From Staphylococcus kloosii (GTDB lineage: Bacteria; Bacillota; Bacilli; Staphylococcales; Staphylococcaceae): 64,000 bases of DNA. The DNA lies in the NCBI RefSeq assembly GCF_003019255.1, contig NZ_CP027846.1, positions 1,426,001 through 1,490,000 of the forward strand, given 5' to 3'. Both the position numbers and the translations under genes were made by a program. The notes beneath the pieces were generated by a model. The model was not told the DNA's origin, ran no database searches, and saw only the letters and a program-made list of their open reading frames with translations. Positions 42,484 to 51,711 of the stretch are shown one piece after another (position 1 is the first letter of the stretch; each line of letters starts with the position of its first letter).

Positions 42484-43254
42484 ATGGATTGGGATATATC
42501 AATTATATTAATTGTCATAGCGTTAGGATTTTTAGCGGCATTTATCGATGCAGTGGTAGGTGGGGGTGGATTAATTTCTATTCCGACTTTATTAGCTATA
42601 GGCTTACCACCTTCAATTGCATTAGGTACGAATAAATTAGCAAGCGTATTCGGTACAATGACGAGTGCCATTAGATTTATTAGAGCAAGAAAAGTCGATT
42701 TAGCATTAGTTGGAAAATTATTGCCATTTGTCTTTATCTTCTCGATAATCGGTTCGAGTCTGGCAACATTTTTACCGGCAGACTTATTAAAACCAATAGT
42801 TATCGTCATACTAACTATCGTGCTGATATATACTTTGATTCGTAAAGATTGGGGCAGTATTCGCACATTTAATAAATTAACGATAGCTAAAGCGATTTTG
42901 TTTACCTCTTTAATTAGCATCATTGGTTTTTATGATGGCTTTTTAGGTGGTGGAACGGGTTCGTTCTTACTATTTATTTTATTAATGTTTGGTTTTGATT
43001 TTTTAAGTGCTGCCGGGAACGCAAAGGTATTAAATTTTGGATCGAATTTAGGCGCGCTATTATTATTTATTTGTTTAGGGCATGTAGATTACTTTATTGG
43101 TATTATCATGGCTTTAAGCATGATAGCAGGTTCATATGTAGGGGCAATGTTTGCTATAAATAAAGGCGTAGGATACGTAAAAGTATTATTCGTTGTCGTC
43201 ACGGCTGTTTTGATTTTAAAAAATGCGTACGATTATATAGCTCAAACATTTTAA
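42484..43254 (+). CDS. TauE/SafE-family membrane transporter
   Basis: This membrane protein of 256 residues has about 7-8 hydrophobic helices and the TauE/SafE repeats (AFIDAVVGGGGLISIPTLLAIG near 20-42, and GFYDGFLGGGTGSFLLF near 146-162). The family exports sulfite, sulfonates or sulfoacetate. Proximity to the sulfur genes nifS-thiI is suggestive only. AAAGGGGAC precedes the ATG. Confidence 0.88.
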   Translation: MDWDISIILIVIALGFLAAFIDAVVGGGGLISIPTLLAIGLPPSIALGTNKLASVFGTMTSAIRFIRARKVDLALVGKLLPFVFIFSIIGSSLATFLPADLLKPIVIVILTIVLIYTLIRKDWGSIRTFNKLTIAKAILFTSLISIIGFYDGFLGGGTGSFLLFILLMFGFDFLSAAGNAKVLNFGSNLGALLLFICLGHVDYFIGIIMALSMIAGSYVGAMFAINKGVGYVKVLFVVVTAVLILKNAYDYIAQTF

Positions 43255-43269
43255 TTCAATATAAAATAA

Positions 43270-43302
43270 AAGAACTTATTTTTATAATAAGTTCTTTTTT
43301 TA
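43270..43302 (+). terminator. Terminator after the TauE-family gene
   Basis: An 11-bp perfect stem (43270-43280 with 43286-43296) is followed by TTTTT. Confidence 0.9.
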
Positions 43303-43384
43303 CACTATATTTTAGTATATTGTTTGATATAGTAAGAATATGTAAACAAAGAAACAACAAATCTTAATTTTGGGGTGTATCTTA

Positions 43385-44377
43385 ATGTCTAAAAAAAGAG
43401 TGATTGCCATCATTTTAGCTGTAGTTGTTATATTAGGTGGTATTACTGTAAGTTCAATAAGTGCTATCGTTAGTTCCTTTATTTCAAATAGTAGTTCTAG
43501 TAGTGGTGATCCGTTTACAGAAAAAACGGAACAACAAGGAAGTTCATCAAAACGAATCGCTCATTTAACACTAAATGGTGAAATTTCAGATGAATCAGAC
43601 GGTGGTTTATTTGGCGGGAGTGGTTATGATCACGATGCATTTATGAAACAATTAGAAAATGTCAAAAAAGACAAATCTGTAAAAGGTGTCTTATTAACGA
43701 TTAACTCTCCCGGCGGTGGCACATATCCTAGTGATGAAATTTACAACAAGATTAAACAAATTAAGAAAAAGGGTAAAAAAGTTTATGTACATATGGAAAG
43801 TTTAGCTGCATCTGGCGGTTATTATGTTTCTGCCCCTGCGGATAAAATTTATGCAGGACCACAGTCTATGGTTGGCTCAATAGGTGTCATCATGTCTAAT
43901 GTTGATTATTCTGGTTTACAGAAAAAACTAGGCGTTAAAGAAAATGTTATTAAATCAGGTGCACATAAAGATATCTTGAGCAGTTCTCGTCCTATGACAA
44001 GCGATGAAAAAAATATTTTACAATCAATGTTAAACGATAGCTTTGATCGTTTCGTCAATATTGTTAAAGATGGACGTCACATGTCTGAGAAAAAAGTAAG
44101 GAAATTAGCAGACGGCCGTGTATACAGTGCGCAACAGGCAAAAGAAAATGGCTTAATTGATAATATTGGTTACCAAAATGAAGCAATATCAGCATTGAAA
44201 AAAGATATTCATGCTAAAAACGCGGAAGTCTTTGAGTATAGTGATAGTGGTAATATTTTCTCTACTATATTCAGTGCTAAATCAACTGTTAAACAGTTTA
44301 GAAGTGATATAAAAGATATTAAATCTGTTATTACTAATGACTCTAAAGCTAAACCAATGTATTTATACGAAGGGTAG
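43385..44377 (+). CDS. sppA: Signal peptide peptidase SppA
   Basis: This membrane-bound protease of 330 residues degrades released signal peptides. One N-terminal helix (about 6-31) is followed by a Ser-rich linker and the SppA core with catalytic Ser143 (SLAASGGYY) and Lys195 (GAHKD). The ATG at 43385 follows GGGGTG with 7 nt. It abuts the RDD gene, whose first bases follow the stop at once. Confidence 0.93.
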   Translation: MSKKRVIAIILAVVVILGGITVSSISAIVSSFISNSSSSSGDPFTEKTEQQGSSSKRIAHLTLNGEISDESDGGLFGGSGYDHDAFMKQLENVKKDKSVKGVLLTINSPGGGTYPSDEIYNKIKQIKKKGKKVYVHMESLAASGGYYVSAPADKIYAGPQSMVGSIGVIMSNVDYSGLQKKLGVKENVIKSGAHKDILSSSRPMTSDEKNILQSMLNDSFDRFVNIVKDGRHMSEKKVRKLADGRVYSAQQAKENGLIDNIGYQNEAISALKKDIHAKNAEVFEYSDSGNIFSTIFSAKSTVKQFRSDIKDIKSVITNDSKAKPMYLYEG

Positions 44378-44386
44378 GTGGTTAAA

Positions 44387-44935
44387 TTGACTACACAAAT
44401 TGAAACTAACGGCACTCAAGAAAGAAATGATATACAATCTACCTCCAATGAAGCTGTATCCGAAGCATTAATACATGAACAAATGGTCAAATCAATATAT
44501 GCAGGCTTTGGCATACGTTTCTGGAGCTTCCTCATTGATTTACTCGTCATATTTGGCGTACACAGTTTAATTTTAAAGCCTATTTATCATTTTACTAAGA
44601 TAGATGATATAAAAATTTGGATAAATTATTTTAGTGTTGGCCACATACTAGATGCAATTGTGTTTTATTTATATTTTGTATTGCTCACTCGTTTCTTCCA
44701 ACAAACTTTAGGGAAAATGATATGCAATATAAGGGTAGAACGTGAGGATCGACAGACTTTGACATGGTCAGACATCCTTTTTAGAGAATGGATTGGTCGC
44801 ATTGTCTGTGGTGTTTTCGGTAATATATTGTATCTAGTAACAATTTTCACAAAAAAACACAAAGGCATACATGATTATTTCGCAGAAACCGTCGTAATTA
44901 AAAATAAATTCGAAAAATTATTTTATTTGAAATAA
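44387..44935 (+). CDS. RDD-domain membrane protein
   Basis: This protein of about 182 residues has three hydrophobic helices (about 43-63, 80-101, and 139-160) and the RDD pattern: Arg-Phe in GIRFWSFLIDLLVIFG near 44, and DYFAET at the end. The function is unknown; some RDD proteins move ions or act with proteases. It follows sppA directly, as in Bacillus (sppA-yteJ). I prefer the TTG at 44387, which has AGGTGG 5 nt before it; a GTG at 44378 has a poorer ribosome site. Confidence 0.8.
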   Translation: MTTQIETNGTQERNDIQSTSNEAVSEALIHEQMVKSIYAGFGIRFWSFLIDLLVIFGVHSLILKPIYHFTKIDDIKIWINYFSVGHILDAIVFYLYFVLLTRFFQQTLGKMICNIRVEREDRQTLTWSDILFREWIGRIVCGVFGNILYLVTIFTKKHKGIHDYFAETVVIKNKFEKLFYLK

Positions 44936-44953
44936 TTTTTATGCAAGGTCAAG

Positions 44954-44996
44954 TTATAACTGTTTATTTCTCGTAAATAAACAGTTATAATTTTAT
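44954..44996 (+). terminator. 16-bp perfect hairpin between the RDD gene and tpx
   Basis: Arms 44954-44969 and 44975-44990 are exact reverse complements with a 5-nt loop, followed by TTTTAT. It is probably the sppA-RDD terminator. Confidence 0.85.
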
Positions 44997-45026
44997 CATA
45001 AGCTAGATAACAAGGAGGAACCTTAA

Positions 45027-45521
45027 ATGACACAAATTACATTTAAGCAAGAGCCAATTACATTAGTTGGTGAACAAGTTAAAGTAGGACAAACGGCACC
45101 AGACTTTTCAGTTTTAGATAATGGTCTTAATGAAGTTACATTAGCGAACTATGAAGGTCAAAAGAAATTAATAAGTGTTGTTCCATCAATAGATACTGGT
45201 GTTTGTGATCAACAAACACGTAAATTTAATGAAGAAGCTGCACAAGAAGATGGTGTTGTATTAACTATATCTGCAGATTTACCATTTGCTCAAAAAAGAT
45301 GGTGTGCAGCTAACGGATTAGACAACGTATTAACATTAAGTGACCATAAAGATTTATCATTTGGTAAAAATTACGGTGTTGTTATGGAAGAATTACGTTT
45401 ATTAGCTCGTTCAGTATTCGTATTGGACCAAAATAACAAAGTTGTATATTCTGAAATTGTTTCAGAAGGTACAGACTTCCCAGATTTCGATAGTGCTTTA
45501 GAAGCATACCGTAATATTTAA
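45027..45521 (+). CDS. tpx: Thiol peroxidase
   Basis: This atypical 2-Cys peroxiredoxin of 164 residues reduces lipid and alkyl hydroperoxides with thioredoxin. The peroxidatic Cys60 is in PSIDTGVCDQQT and the resolving Cys93 in QKRWCAANG. AAGGAGGAAC precedes the ATG. It is monocistronic between strong hairpins. Confidence 0.97.
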   Translation: MTQITFKQEPITLVGEQVKVGQTAPDFSVLDNGLNEVTLANYEGQKKLISVVPSIDTGVCDQQTRKFNEEAAQEDGVVLTISADLPFAQKRWCAANGLDNVLTLSDHKDLSFGKNYGVVMEELRLLARSVFVLDQNNKVVYSEIVSEGTDFPDFDSALEAYRNI

Positions 45522-45577
45522 TTAATTTTGTTTTTATAAATTACTTATTAAACAGTTTTATTGACATTACAAACTAT

Positions 45578-45648
45578 ACTGTCCATAATTATTTGGTAAT
45601 CTAAGATAACGTAGTATCTTTAGACAAAAATTATGGGCAGTTTTTTTA
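45578..45648 (+). terminator. Long nested hairpin after tpx
   Basis: The outer arms 45578-45590 and 45629-45641 pair over 13 bp (one G-U), with an inner CTAAGATA/TATCTTTAG stem in the loop. The tail is TTTTTT, 17 nt before the next start codon. Confidence 0.8.
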
Positions 45649-45664
45649 GAAAGGACTATTTAAC

Positions 45665-46612
45665 ATGGCTGAAGAGCAAACAATTATGGAGCGACTATTC
45701 CAAACTTTGGATAACAAAGCGAAAACATTAAATGACGAAAATGGTCAAAGTTTTATCGAAAATCTTGGTTTGGCAATGGAGGACATTTACAAAAATGACA
45801 GAGATTTATTAGAACAAGCTACATTGCAAGATAGAAGAAAAGCTTTTCAATTCGCATATTTAAGTTTATTACAAAATGAAGAAATTCAAGCGAATCATCA
45901 AATTACACCAGATTCAATTGGATTAATTTTAGGTTTTCTTGTAAAACAATTTATGTCGGATAGTGAAGCCTTACACATAGCTGACTTAGCAAGTGGGGCG
46001 GGTCATTTAAGTGCCTCTGTACACGAAGTGATGACGGATGTTACATTAATGCATCATTTAGTAGAAGTGGATCCTGTATTATCTAGAGTTAGTGTTCATT
46101 TAGCAAACTTTTTAGAAATTCCTTTCGATGTTTATCCACAAGATGCGATAATGCCACTTACTTTTGAAGATGCTAATGTGGTGATTGGTGATTTACCGAT
46201 TGGTTACTATCCTGCAGATGAACGTAGTCACGAAATGGAATTAGGATTTAAAGAAGGTCATAGTTACTCACATTACTTACTTATAGAACAAGCATTAGCG
46301 GCACTTGAACCTTCTGGTTATGCATTTCTTGTAGTTCCAAGTAATATTTTTGAAGGTGACAAAGTAAAACAGTTACAAAATTTCATTGCAACAGAATCAG
46401 AAATGCAAGCCTTTTTAAATTTACCAGCTACGTTATTTAAAAATGAAAATGCACGTAAATCAATATTGATTTTACAAAAGAAAGAAACTAACGTTACTAA
46501 GCCTGTCGAAGTTCTGTTGGCAAATATCCCTGATTTCAAAAATCCACAACAATTCCAAGGGTTTTTAGCTGATTTAACAGAGTGGATGAAAACAAATCAT
46601 CCCGAAAAATAA
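45665..46612 (+). CDS. Class I SAM-dependent methyltransferase, YtxK-like
   Basis: This 315-residue protein resembles the adenine-specific DNA methyltransferase fold (HsdM-like). The SAM motif LADLASGAGHLS is near 102 and the motif IV equivalent reads GDLPIGYY near 177 instead of NPPY, so DNA methylation is doubtful. An N-terminal helical part precedes it. It sits between tpx and ackA, as Bacillus ytxK lies beside tpx and ackA. Target unknown. Confidence 0.85.
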   Translation: MAEEQTIMERLFQTLDNKAKTLNDENGQSFIENLGLAMEDIYKNDRDLLEQATLQDRRKAFQFAYLSLLQNEEIQANHQITPDSIGLILGFLVKQFMSDSEALHIADLASGAGHLSASVHEVMTDVTLMHHLVEVDPVLSRVSVHLANFLEIPFDVYPQDAIMPLTFEDANVVIGDLPIGYYPADERSHEMELGFKEGHSYSHYLLIEQALAALEPSGYAFLVVPSNIFEGDKVKQLQNFIATESEMQAFLNLPATLFKNENARKSILILQKKETNVTKPVEVLLANIPDFKNPQQFQGFLADLTEWMKTNHPEK

Positions 46613-46698
46613 ACTGTAATACTATTGAATTTCAACTGTATTAATGGTTAAATTAATATGGATATTATAACTAAATTGAAAATGGAGGCATTATGCTC

Positions 46699-47898
46699 AT
46701 GTCAAAATTAATTTTGGCGATAAACGCTGGTAGTTCTTCTTTGAAATTTCAACTTATTGAAATGCCTGAAGAAAAAATTATAACTAAAGGTTTAATAGAA
46801 AGAATTGGTTTAAAAGATTCTATATTTACTATCGAAGTAAATGGCGAAAAAATAGAAGATGTAACTGATATTAAAAACCATGAAGACGCAGTAAATATTA
46901 TGTTAGAAAGCTTCAAAAAGCATGGTATTATTGACAGTATTTATGATATTGAAGGAACAGGTCACCGTGTTGTACATGGAGGTGAATTATTCCCAAGTTC
47001 AGTATATGTTACAGACGAAGTAGAAAAGCAAATTGAGAGTTTAAGTGAATTGGCACCGCTACACAACCCTGCAAACTTAATGGGTATTCGTGCCTTCCGT
47101 AAATTATTGCCTGAAATTCCACACGTTGCTGTATTTGATACATCATTTCACCAAACAATGCCTGAAAAATCATTCCTTTATAGTTTACCTTACCAATACT
47201 ATGAAGATTATGGCATCCGTAAATACGGCTTCCATGGTACAAGCCATAAATATGTATCTCAACGTGCTGCAGAAATATTAGGTAAACCAATTGAAGAGTT
47301 AAGAATCATCTCATGTCATATCGGTAATGGTGCTTCTATTGCTGCTATCGATGGTGGTGAATCAGTTGATACTTCAATGGGCTTCACACCTTTAGCAGGT
47401 GTAACAATGGGTACACGTTCAGGTAATATTGACCCGGCTTTAATTCCATTTTTAATGGAAAAAACAAATAAAACTGCAGAAGAAGTATTAGATACATTAA
47501 ATAAAGAATCAGGTTTATTAGGTATTTCTGGTAGTTCAAGTGACTTAAGAGATATCATTGAAGATAGCAGAGAAGGAAAAGAAAGAGCGCAACTTGCATT
47601 AGACGTTTTTGCTTCAAGAATCCATAAATATATTGGTTCTTATGCTACACGTATGCATGGTGTAGATGTAATTGTATTTACTGCTGGTGTAGGTGAAAAC
47701 TCTGATCCAGTTAGAGCTAAAGTATTAGAAGGTCTAGAATTTATGGGTGTTTATTGGGATGCTAAGAAAAATGAAAATATTCATGGTGAAGAAGGATTTA
47801 TCAACTATCCACATTCACCAGTTAAAGTGTTAGTTATTCCAACAAACGAAGAAGTCATGATTGCTAGAGACGTAGTAAAATTTGGCGATTTAGATTAA
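46699..47898 (+). CDS. ackA: Acetate kinase
   Basis: This cytosolic enzyme of 399 residues interconverts acetyl phosphate plus ADP with acetate plus ATP in overflow metabolism. The sugar-kinase-like signatures LAINAGSSSLKF (about 6-17), FDTSFHQTMP near 148 and GYHGTSH-type YGFHGTSHKY near 178 are intact. The second ATG (46699) was chosen because GGAGG lies 10 nt upstream; the ATG at 46693 is only 4 nt from it. A strong terminator follows. Confidence 0.97.
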   Translation: MSKLILAINAGSSSLKFQLIEMPEEKIITKGLIERIGLKDSIFTIEVNGEKIEDVTDIKNHEDAVNIMLESFKKHGIIDSIYDIEGTGHRVVHGGELFPSSVYVTDEVEKQIESLSELAPLHNPANLMGIRAFRKLLPEIPHVAVFDTSFHQTMPEKSFLYSLPYQYYEDYGIRKYGFHGTSHKYVSQRAAEILGKPIEELRIISCHIGNGASIAAIDGGESVDTSMGFTPLAGVTMGTRSGNIDPALIPFLMEKTNKTAEEVLDTLNKESGLLGISGSSSDLRDIIEDSREGKERAQLALDVFASRIHKYIGSYATRMHGVDVIVFTAGVGENSDPVRAKVLEGLEFMGVYWDAKKNENIHGEEGFINYPHSPVKVLVIPTNEEVMIARDVVKFGDLD

Positions 47899-47900
47899 TA

Positions 47901-47940
47901 AAAAAAAGACACCACTGCTAAGAGTGGTGTCTTTTTTTTA
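47901..47940. terminator. Bidirectional terminator between ackA and a UspA gene
   Basis: A 16-bp perfect stem (47901-47916 with 47923-47938) with A/T runs in both arms works for both converging genes. Confidence 0.92.
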
Positions 47941-47942
47941 AT

Positions 47943-48446
47943 TTAATGAGTTTGATACTGTGATCTAAATTCATCTGTAGCAACTTGAGGTTGGAAATCT
48001 TCTGGTAATTCTTCTGTGCGAACGACTAGGACGTCACAAGGTGAATGGCGTACAATCGCTTCTGAAACAGAACCTACGATAAAACGTTCTACTGCGTTTA
48101 AACCTGAAGTACCACACATAATTAAATCTGCGCCTACATCAGTAGCTAATTTTTTAGGAATAATAGCTTTAGGAGAACCAAATTCAAGTCTTGTTACAAC
48201 ATCAGAAACGCCTGCATTAGTAGCTACTTCTTTATAGCCATTAAGTAAGTCTTCAGAGAAATTTTTAGATTTCTCTGTGAATTGTGCGTCATAAACCTCA
48301 TATGAAGAATAAGTTCTAGAATCGATAACATTCACAACAGTCAGTTGTGCTTCGTTACGTTTAGCAACATCAACCGCTTTGTTAAATGCCCATTCAGCTT
48401 CAAGTGATCCATCAACTGCGATTAAAATATTTTTATATGTTAGCAT
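47943..48446 (-). CDS. Universal stress protein (UspA family)
   Basis: This small ATP-binding-type Usp has 167 residues. The N-terminal YKNILIAVDGSLEAEWAF and the C-terminal nucleotide loop GTSGLNAVERFIVGSVSEAIVRHSPCDVLVVR (with the G-2x-G-9x-GS pattern) are present. The ATG follows AAGGAGG; an in-frame start 14 codons earlier lacks a ribosome site. A second, diverged UspA lies at 52475-52888. Confidence 0.92.
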   Translation of the reverse strand: MLTYKNILIAVDGSLEAEWAFNKAVDVAKRNEAQLTVVNVIDSRTYSSYEVYDAQFTEKSKNFSEDLLNGYKEVATNAGVSDVVTRLEFGSPKAIIPKKLATDVGADLIMCGTSGLNAVERFIVGSVSEAIVRHSPCDVLVVRTEELPEDFQPQVATDEFRSQYQTH

Positions 48447-48534
48447 CGCAATTACCTCCTTAGTTTTCTTATTTATAGTATACCACATTGTCAGAATTTT
48501 AAATCAAATTAAATAATAATTTTCTTGAATTTAA

Positions 48535-48548
48535 TGATTGCGCTTTCA
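48535..48548 (+). promoter_or_regulatory. cre-like operator at ald
   Basis: TGATTGCGCTTTCA fits the cre pattern TGNAANCGNWNNCA except for TT in place of AA. It overlaps the possible -35 (TTGCGC, 48538-48543), with TACTAT 17 nt later at 48561-48566. Confidence 0.55.
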
Positions 48549-48585
48549 ATACATTCACGTTACTATATTTATGGAGGTGGGCGAA

Positions 48586-49701
48586 TTGAATATAGGTATC
48601 CCAAAAGAGATAAAAAATAATGAAAATCGAGTAAGTTTATCACCAAGTGGTGTTCACGCATTAGTAGAACAAGGACATGAAGTTTTCGTCGAAACTTCTG
48701 CAGGACTAGGTTCATATTTTGAAGATGTAGATTATGAACAAGCTGGTGCTAAAATCGTCATGACACAGGAAGAAGTTTGGAATGTGGACATGGTTATGAA
48801 AGTAAAAGAACCACTTGAAGAAGAATTCAAATTCTTTAGTGAAGGTCTCATTTTATTTACTTACCTACATTTAGCAAATGAACGTAAATTAACTGAAGCA
48901 TTAATGGAAAACAAGGTAATAAGTATTGCATATGAAACAGTACAATTACCTGATCGTTCATTACCATTGTTAACGCCAATGAGCGAAGTTGCTGGACGTA
49001 TGGCAACACAAATTGGTGCTGAGTTTTTACAAAAATATAAAGGCGGTATGGGTATTTTACTAGGTGGCGTGCCTGGTGTATCTAAAGGACAAGTTACAAT
49101 TATCGGTGGCGGCCAGGCAGGTACAAACGCTGCTAAAATTGCACTTGGTTTAGGCGCTGATGTGACAATCTTAGACGTTAATCCTCGTCGTTTACAACAA
49201 TTAGATGATTTATTTGGTGGACGCGTTCATACGATTATGTCTAACCCATTAAATATCGAAAGAGCTGTAAAAGAAAGTGATTTAGTTATTGGGGCAGTAC
49301 TTATCCCAGGCGCTAAAGCACCTAATTTAGTATCAGAGGAAATGGTTAAACAAATGAGAAGTGGTGCAGTAATTGTTGATATCGCTATTGACCAAGGTGG
49401 TATCTTTGAAACTACTGACAGAATTTCTACACATGATGACCCAACGTATAAAAAACATGGCGTTGTTCACTATGCAGTAGCAAATATGCCTGGTGCGGTT
49501 CCAAGAACTTCTACAATTGCGCTTAATAATGCAACGTTACCTTATGCATTACAACTTGCTAATAAAGGTTACTTAAAAGCATTACAAGACAATGAACCAT
49601 TATCATTAGGCTTAAACACTATAAATGGACAATTAACTAATAGTAGTGTTGGAGAAGCATTAAATATTCCATCTGCTGCTATTTCAGATGCACTTAAATA
49701 A
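48586..49701 (+). CDS. ald: Alanine dehydrogenase
   Basis: This NAD-dependent enzyme of 371 residues interconverts L-alanine with pyruvate and ammonia. The N-terminal catalytic part (IGIPKEIKNNENRVSLSP with the pyruvate-binding Arg) and the Rossmann glycine motif IIGGGQAGTNAAK (near 170) are clear, as is VPRTSTIALNNATLPYA near 297. The start is TTG at 48586, preceded by GGAGGTGGG; the ATG at 48571 has no ribosome site. A cre-like site lies in the promoter. Confidence 0.94.
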   Translation: MNIGIPKEIKNNENRVSLSPSGVHALVEQGHEVFVETSAGLGSYFEDVDYEQAGAKIVMTQEEVWNVDMVMKVKEPLEEEFKFFSEGLILFTYLHLANERKLTEALMENKVISIAYETVQLPDRSLPLLTPMSEVAGRMATQIGAEFLQKYKGGMGILLGGVPGVSKGQVTIIGGGQAGTNAAKIALGLGADVTILDVNPRRLQQLDDLFGGRVHTIMSNPLNIERAVKESDLVIGAVLIPGAKAPNLVSEEMVKQMRSGAVIVDIAIDQGGIFETTDRISTHDDPTYKKHGVVHYAVANMPGAVPRTSTIALNNATLPYALQLANKGYLKALQDNEPLSLGLNTINGQLTNSSVGEALNIPSAAISDALK

Positions 49702-49741
49702 AAATTAAGTATTAGGAATTAGTCTTAATATTAGTTTAATT

Positions 49742-49782
49742 AACTGCCAACATCGTAATTGAGCGATGTTGGCAGTTTTGTT
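49742..49782 (+). terminator. Terminator after ald
   Basis: A 14-bp perfect stem (49742-49755 with 49764-49777) is followed by TTGTTT. Confidence 0.88.
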
Positions 49783-49794
49783 TAAAACAAAAAA

Positions 49795-49827
49795 TTAATG
49801 TGATAGCTTACTGAGCTACCACATTAA
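49795..49827 (-). terminator. Terminator after cutC
   Basis: Arms 49795-49808 and 49814-49827 pair with one mismatch. On the minus strand TTTTTTGTTTT follows. Its partner terminator for ald lies 18 nt away, back to back. Confidence 0.82.
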
Positions 49828-49834
49828 CTTAAAA

Positions 49835-50464
49835 TTATACAATTTTTGTACCATGTACTTCTTGGAAAGGAAAGGCCGCGATTAATTCGGTAACATTATC
49901 TTTCGTCAGTCCACCACCTGGCATTATTTCGATATTGCCACCAGAATTGACAACAAGTTTACCTAAATGATTTAAATTATCAAAAATATTAGTGTCAGAT
50001 GCGCCACCATGTGTTAATAGTCGGCTAAAGCCCATATCAATTAACTGATGTAGTGCTTTAATTTGTCCGTGAATGTGTATTTGATCAAACGCCATATGAC
50101 ACACAACGTTAGTAGGGTGAGCTAAACGTTGTAATGTTTTCATTTGCCATTCATTTAAAGTATTATCTGACGTCAAACACCCAAAGACAAAATAATCAAT
50201 ATTAAGTTGCTTAAATGTTTGTATATCTTTTTGCATGATTTCAAAATCATACAATTCATAAACAAAATTGCCGCCTCGAGGTCGAATCATCACAGCTAGT
50301 TCAACATTATTAGCTGCGCACATTTCTGAGACAATTGCCGTCATTCCGTAACTTGGTGTTGTGCCTCCTACTGATAAGTTATCGCATAATTCTAATCTGT
50401 CTGCGCCTTGAGCGATGGCATATTCAACTTGTTGAATTGTTTCTACAACCGCTTCTTTTATCAT
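49835..50464 (-). CDS. cutC: CutC family protein
   Basis: This protein of 209 residues is a TIM-barrel of the CutC family: EAVVETIQQVEYAIAQGADRLELCDNLSVGGTTPS at the start, MIRPRGGNFVY near 61, FGCLTSDNTL near 95, and LLTHGGASDTN near 142. The family was named for copper homeostasis, but the biochemical role is debated. Its ATG overlaps the pepQ stop in ATGA, so it is translationally coupled to the Xaa-Pro peptidase. Confidence 0.9.
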   Translation of the reverse strand: MIKEAVVETIQQVEYAIAQGADRLELCDNLSVGGTTPSYGMTAIVSEMCAANNVELAVMIRPRGGNFVYELYDFEIMQKDIQTFKQLNIDYFVFGCLTSDNTLNEWQMKTLQRLAHPTNVVCHMAFDQIHIHGQIKALHQLIDMGFSRLLTHGGASDTNIFDNLNHLGKLVVNSGGNIEIMPGGGLTKDNVTELIAAFPFQEVHGTKIV

Positions 50465-51513
50465 TTTTCATACCCAGTTAAAATAGTTGTACCTTCGTTG
50501 GTAACAAGGATATCGTCTTCTATACGTACACCAGCTACGCCAGGGACATAAATACCAGGTTCCACAGTAACAACCATGCCTGCTTCAAAGACATTTTCAT
50601 TTGTGCTTGATACATCTTGATATTCGTGTTCTTCAAGTCCTAAACCATGTCCAAGTCTGTGTGGGAAATATTCACCATATCCTGCATCTTCAATAATACC
50701 TCTAGCTATATTATCAATCTCTTTAATTTTAACGCCAGGTTTAATCGCAGCGATAGCTTCTGTTTCCGCTTTAAGAACGATGTTATATATTTTTTGTGCA
50801 TCTTCACTTGGTGTACCAAACTTTACAGTACGCGTCATATCACTACAATAGTTTTCATAGATAACACCTAAATCAAATAGTACAAATTCATCATTTTGTA
50901 ATTGACGATCGCCAGGTGTACCATGAGGTGAGGCAGCGTGATCGCCAAATAATACCATAGTGTCAAAACTCATTTCGTTAACACCATATTTTTTAATTTC
51001 ATTTTCAATATGATTAACTACTTGTCGTTCAGTAACGCCAACAGATAAGAATTCTACACCGATTTCAATACATTTATCTGCAAGTTTACAAGCTTCTTGA
51101 ATTTTGGCAATTTCATCTTCGGTTTTAACGTTACGTAACGCTTTAATTGTAAGGTCAATGTCACCGAATGTTTCAACTCCAAATGCTTGGATTAATTCAC
51201 GTTGACGTTTAAGTGTTAAATGTTCAGCTTCAACTAGTAACTTTTGAGCTGAAAAACTATATTTTGAAAAAGGACTTTCAGTATCAAGATACCCAACTAC
51301 TGTACCTTCAAATGGTGATGCTTTTACTTCGTCTACTTCTAATTGAGGACAGAATAAGACTTGTTCACCTTGAGCAGTAACTAAAAGTGATAGTAATCTT
51401 TCATGAGGCTCACTTAAATAACCAGTAAAATAAAAGATGTTTAGTGGCGTAGTAATCCATGCAGCATCAGCTTGTTGTGTGTCGATTTCATTAATAATTT
51501 GATTAATTTTCAT
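50461..51513 (-). CDS. pepQ: Xaa-Pro peptidase (M24 family)
   Basis: This dimetal pita-bread-fold peptidase of 350 residues probably cleaves Xaa-Pro dipeptides. The five metal ligands are all present: Asp in FDLGVIYE, Asp in SDMTRTV, His in HRLGHGLGLEEHEY, Glu in VEPGIYV and Glu in VRIEDDI. TAGGAGGAAATTAC precedes the ATG. The gene is followed by cutC with a 4-nt overlap. Confidence 0.9.
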   Translation of the reverse strand: MKINQIINEIDTQQADAAWITTPLNIFYFTGYLSEPHERLLSLLVTAQGEQVLFCPQLEVDEVKASPFEGTVVGYLDTESPFSKYSFSAQKLLVEAEHLTLKRQRELIQAFGVETFGDIDLTIKALRNVKTEDEIAKIQEACKLADKCIEIGVEFLSVGVTERQVVNHIENEIKKYGVNEMSFDTMVLFGDHAASPHGTPGDRQLQNDEFVLFDLGVIYENYCSDMTRTVKFGTPSEDAQKIYNIVLKAETEAIAAIKPGVKIKEIDNIARGIIEDAGYGEYFPHRLGHGLGLEEHEYQDVSSTNENVFEAGMVVTVEPGIYVPGVAGVRIEDDILVTNEGTTILTGYEK

Positions 51514-51711
51514 ATGTAATTTCCTCCTATTTTGCTCTTCTAATTAATTTTATGTTAGATAGTTAAGTAATTCAAAAATTAGCTATTAAAATTACAATAA
51601 AACTATAAAATCATGAGCGTTATTCCTTAGTTATGTATTAATATATTGTTATAAACGTTATATACGTGGTATAGAAGTAAAGTAAATACTATAAATGGGA
51701 GGAACTACAAA

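Noticed and set aside
43370..43384. Upstream TTG start for sppA
   Set aside because: It overlaps the GGGGTG ribosome site used by the ATG at 43385 and has none of its own.
45545..45585. Promoter from TTGACA at about 45561
   Set aside because: The nearest -10-like TATACT is only 8 nt away, and the region folds as the tpx terminator.
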